Of a stretch of 64,000 nt of DNA, positions 62,757 through 64,000 are shown one piece after another. Made by a program: the position numbers and the translations under genes. This DNA comes from Massilia sp. 9I. GTDB lineage: Bacteria; Pseudomonadota; Gammaproteobacteria; Burkholderiales; Burkholderiaceae_D. Each line of letters opens with the position of its first letter. Positions within the stretch are counted from its first letter, which is position 1. The stretch covers positions 1,189,651-1,253,650 of the forward strand of contig NZ_LR733275.1 of the NCBI RefSeq assembly GCF_902506415.1, read 5' to 3'. The notes under the pieces are model-generated. The model made no database searches. It was not told the DNA's origin and saw only the letters and a program-made list of their open reading frames with translations.

Positions 62757-64000
62757 TTACAGCGGGCCCTTGGCCCATGGGCCGGTGATCGCAAAGGTCA
62801 CGCCCGGGGTCTGGATGTTGACGAACAGGTAGCGGCCGGTCGGGTCGAAGCAGGCGCCGGCGAACTCGTTGCCGCGCTGGTCACCCGCGAGCGAGGCCAG
62901 CTTGCCCGCGCCCTGCAGCTGGGCGCTAGTCAGGTTGATGTTGTTCTTGGCGAAGATGTAGGCGTCACCCGCGCCGGTGATGCCCATCAGGCGCTGGCCG
63001 AAACCGAAGGGGTCGGTGGCGGCGGTCGAGGCGTCCTCGCAGATCAGGATTGCGTTGCGCGGGCTGACGGTGAGGTTGTCGCCCATATTGCCCACCAGCT
63101 GGCTCGGGCTCGAATAGATGCATTTGAGGGTCTGGCGCGCCAGGTCGAGTTCCCAGATGCTGCCACGCTGGACGGCGCCGCCCGAGGTGTCCATCACGTA
63201 CATCTTGCCCTGTGCGTACCAGATGCCTTCGCCACGGTTCATGCGGGCCGCTCCCTGCAGCCAGCCCTGCACGAAGGGACCAGCGGCGCTCGTGATGCGC
63301 ACGCCGCTCGGACCGGTGGCGTCGCCGCGGTTGGCGTCCGGGTTGGCGATGTTCACCCATTCCAGCTCGTACACCGAATCGACCGGCACGTTGGCCAGGT
63401 TGACGTTGTTGACGCCCTTGACCTTGGCCATCTGCAGCACGCCGCCCATGGCCAGGGTGCCCGGTGCGCCGTTCTTGATGTCGGGGACGTAGCGGTAGAA
63501 CCCCGACTTGCCCGAGGAATCCTCGGTCTGGTAGACGATGCCGGTGGCCGGATCGACGGCGGCTGCTTCGTGGGCGAAGCGGCCCATGCCGACGATGGGC
63601 TGGCCGGTGGTCAAGGCCGGGTCCGAGTGCACTTCGAACACGTAGCCATGCTTCTTGCCGGCAGTACCGACGGCGTCCGAGCCGACTTCTTCGCAGCTGA
63701 GCCAGGTGCCCCAGGGCGTGATGCCGCCGGCGCAGTTGGTCTGGGTGCCGCCCAGGCTGGGGGTCATGCTGACCCAGTTCCCGTCGCGGAACAGCAGGTT
63801 GGTGGTGCCACCGCCGAACTTGTTGGTCGAGCCGCCGCCGCTGGTGCCGCTGTCGTAGACGCCGACCGCATCCAGGAAGTTGGCCGGGCCGGTGCCGCCG
63901 ATCTCGTGGTTACGCACCAGCACCAGCTCGGTGCTGCGGCCGACCTTGCGCGACAGGACCACGCCCATGCCGTCGTGGCCGCCGGGGCAGGTTTTACCGT
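62757..64000 (-). CDS. PhoX-like (DUF839) alkaline phosphatase, C-terminal part (5' end outside window)
   Basis: At least 414 residues of a DUF839/PhoX-type protein, the calcium-iron alkaline phosphatases exported by Tat. The frame is open to the window edge (before the internal Met at 63968 the residues GKTCPGGHDG are PhoX-like), so it is truncated. Motifs: LVRNHEIGGTGPANFLDA, NCAGGITPWGTWLSCEE, GRFAHEAAAVDP and ILICEDASTAATDP. The N-terminal signal and the Pho box, if any, lie outside. PEP-CTERM gene follows it on the same strand. Confidence 0.88.
   Translation of the reverse strand, partial: GKTCPGGHDGMGVVLSRKVGRSTELVLVRNHEIGGTGPANFLDAVGVYDSGTSGGGSTNKFGGGTTNLLFRDGNWVSMTPSLGGTQTNCAGGITPWGTWLSCEEVGSDAVGTAGKKHGYVFEVHSDPALTTGQPIVGMGRFAHEAAAVDPATGIVYQTEDSSGKSGFYRYVPDIKNGAPGTLAMGGVLQMAKVKGVNNVNLANVPVDSVYELEWVNIANPDANRGDATGPSGVRITSAAGPFVQGWLQGAARMNRGEGIWYAQGKMYVMDTSGGAVQRGSIWELDLARQTLKCIYSSPSQLVGNMGDNLTVSPRNAILICEDASTAATDPFGFGQRLMGITGAGDAYIFAKNNINLTSAQLQGAGKLASLAGDQRGNEFAGACFDPTGRYLFVNIQTPGVTFAITGPWAKGPL

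Overview
The window is a 64 kb piece of a high-GC chromosome with the gene content of a Betaproteobacterium, most probably Oxalobacteraceae close to Massilia. Supporting features are ftsX-rpoH synteny, an aa3 cytochrome oxidase cluster with ctaG, DUF2970, SURF1, COX15, ctaB and SCO1, an AI-2E family exporter, PEP-CTERM exported proteins, PilU, and intergenic palindromic repeats of a kind common in this family. Assignment is by recognition of protein families; no search was run. No tRNA, rRNA or CRISPR array was seen.

Layout. 1-2 kb: end of ftsX, then rpoH behind a long leader with a near-perfect CIRCE (HrcA) operator. 2-6 kb: YghU-type glutathione transferase, VOC protein, small secreted protein, ExoD, small unknown. 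5.7-12 kb (minus strand): mntP, small secreted protein, TerC-CBS-CorC protein, htpX, and a GGDEF-EAL protein. 12-16 kb: GMC oxidoreductase; pstS under a textbook Pho box, followed by a PhoB-like regulator whose receiver has lost its phosphorylation site. 16-24 kb: gamma-glutamyltransferase, CHASE3 diguanylate cyclase, BASS transporter, and a GntR/ABC/permease operon with its own operator. 24-27 kb: PAS-GAF histidine kinase with an intact IS1595-type element (8 bp target duplication) inserted at its stop codon. 27-31 kb: a Ter-type stress operon (DUF475, TerD, AIM24, TerZ-like) divergent from a NhaR-like regulator. 31-36 kb: CNNM/CorC protein, an RsbQ-like hydrolase directly followed by a PAS hybrid histidine kinase, and a HIT protein. 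36-41 kb: TerC protein, a ParD-like/map operon, a hydrolase lipoprotein, a DUF2975/XRE pair, an AI-2E exporter. 41-50 kb: complete aa3 cytochrome oxidase structural and assembly cluster. 50-64 kb: BioC-like methyltransferase, ComF, TrmL, a PEP-CTERM protein, a fasciclin lipoprotein, prolyl oligopeptidase, SoxR with its target promoter, CpdA-like phosphodiesterase, HldE-type adenylyltransferase, PilU, OxyR, YaiI, a second PEP-CTERM protein and the C-terminal part of a PhoX-like phosphatase that runs off the end.

Themes. Stress and metal handling dominate: heat shock (RpoH, HtpX), peroxide and redox stress (OxyR, SoxR), five TerC/MntP/CNNM-type putative metal exporters plus the Ter operon, and copper/heme insertion into cytochrome oxidase. 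Phosphate limitation appears in pstS and PhoX. The items most worth following are the pstS/receiver-dead PhoB pair, the RsbQ/PAS-kinase pair, CIRCE control of rpoH, and the palindromic repeat families, one of which appears to have rewritten the C terminus of YaiI.
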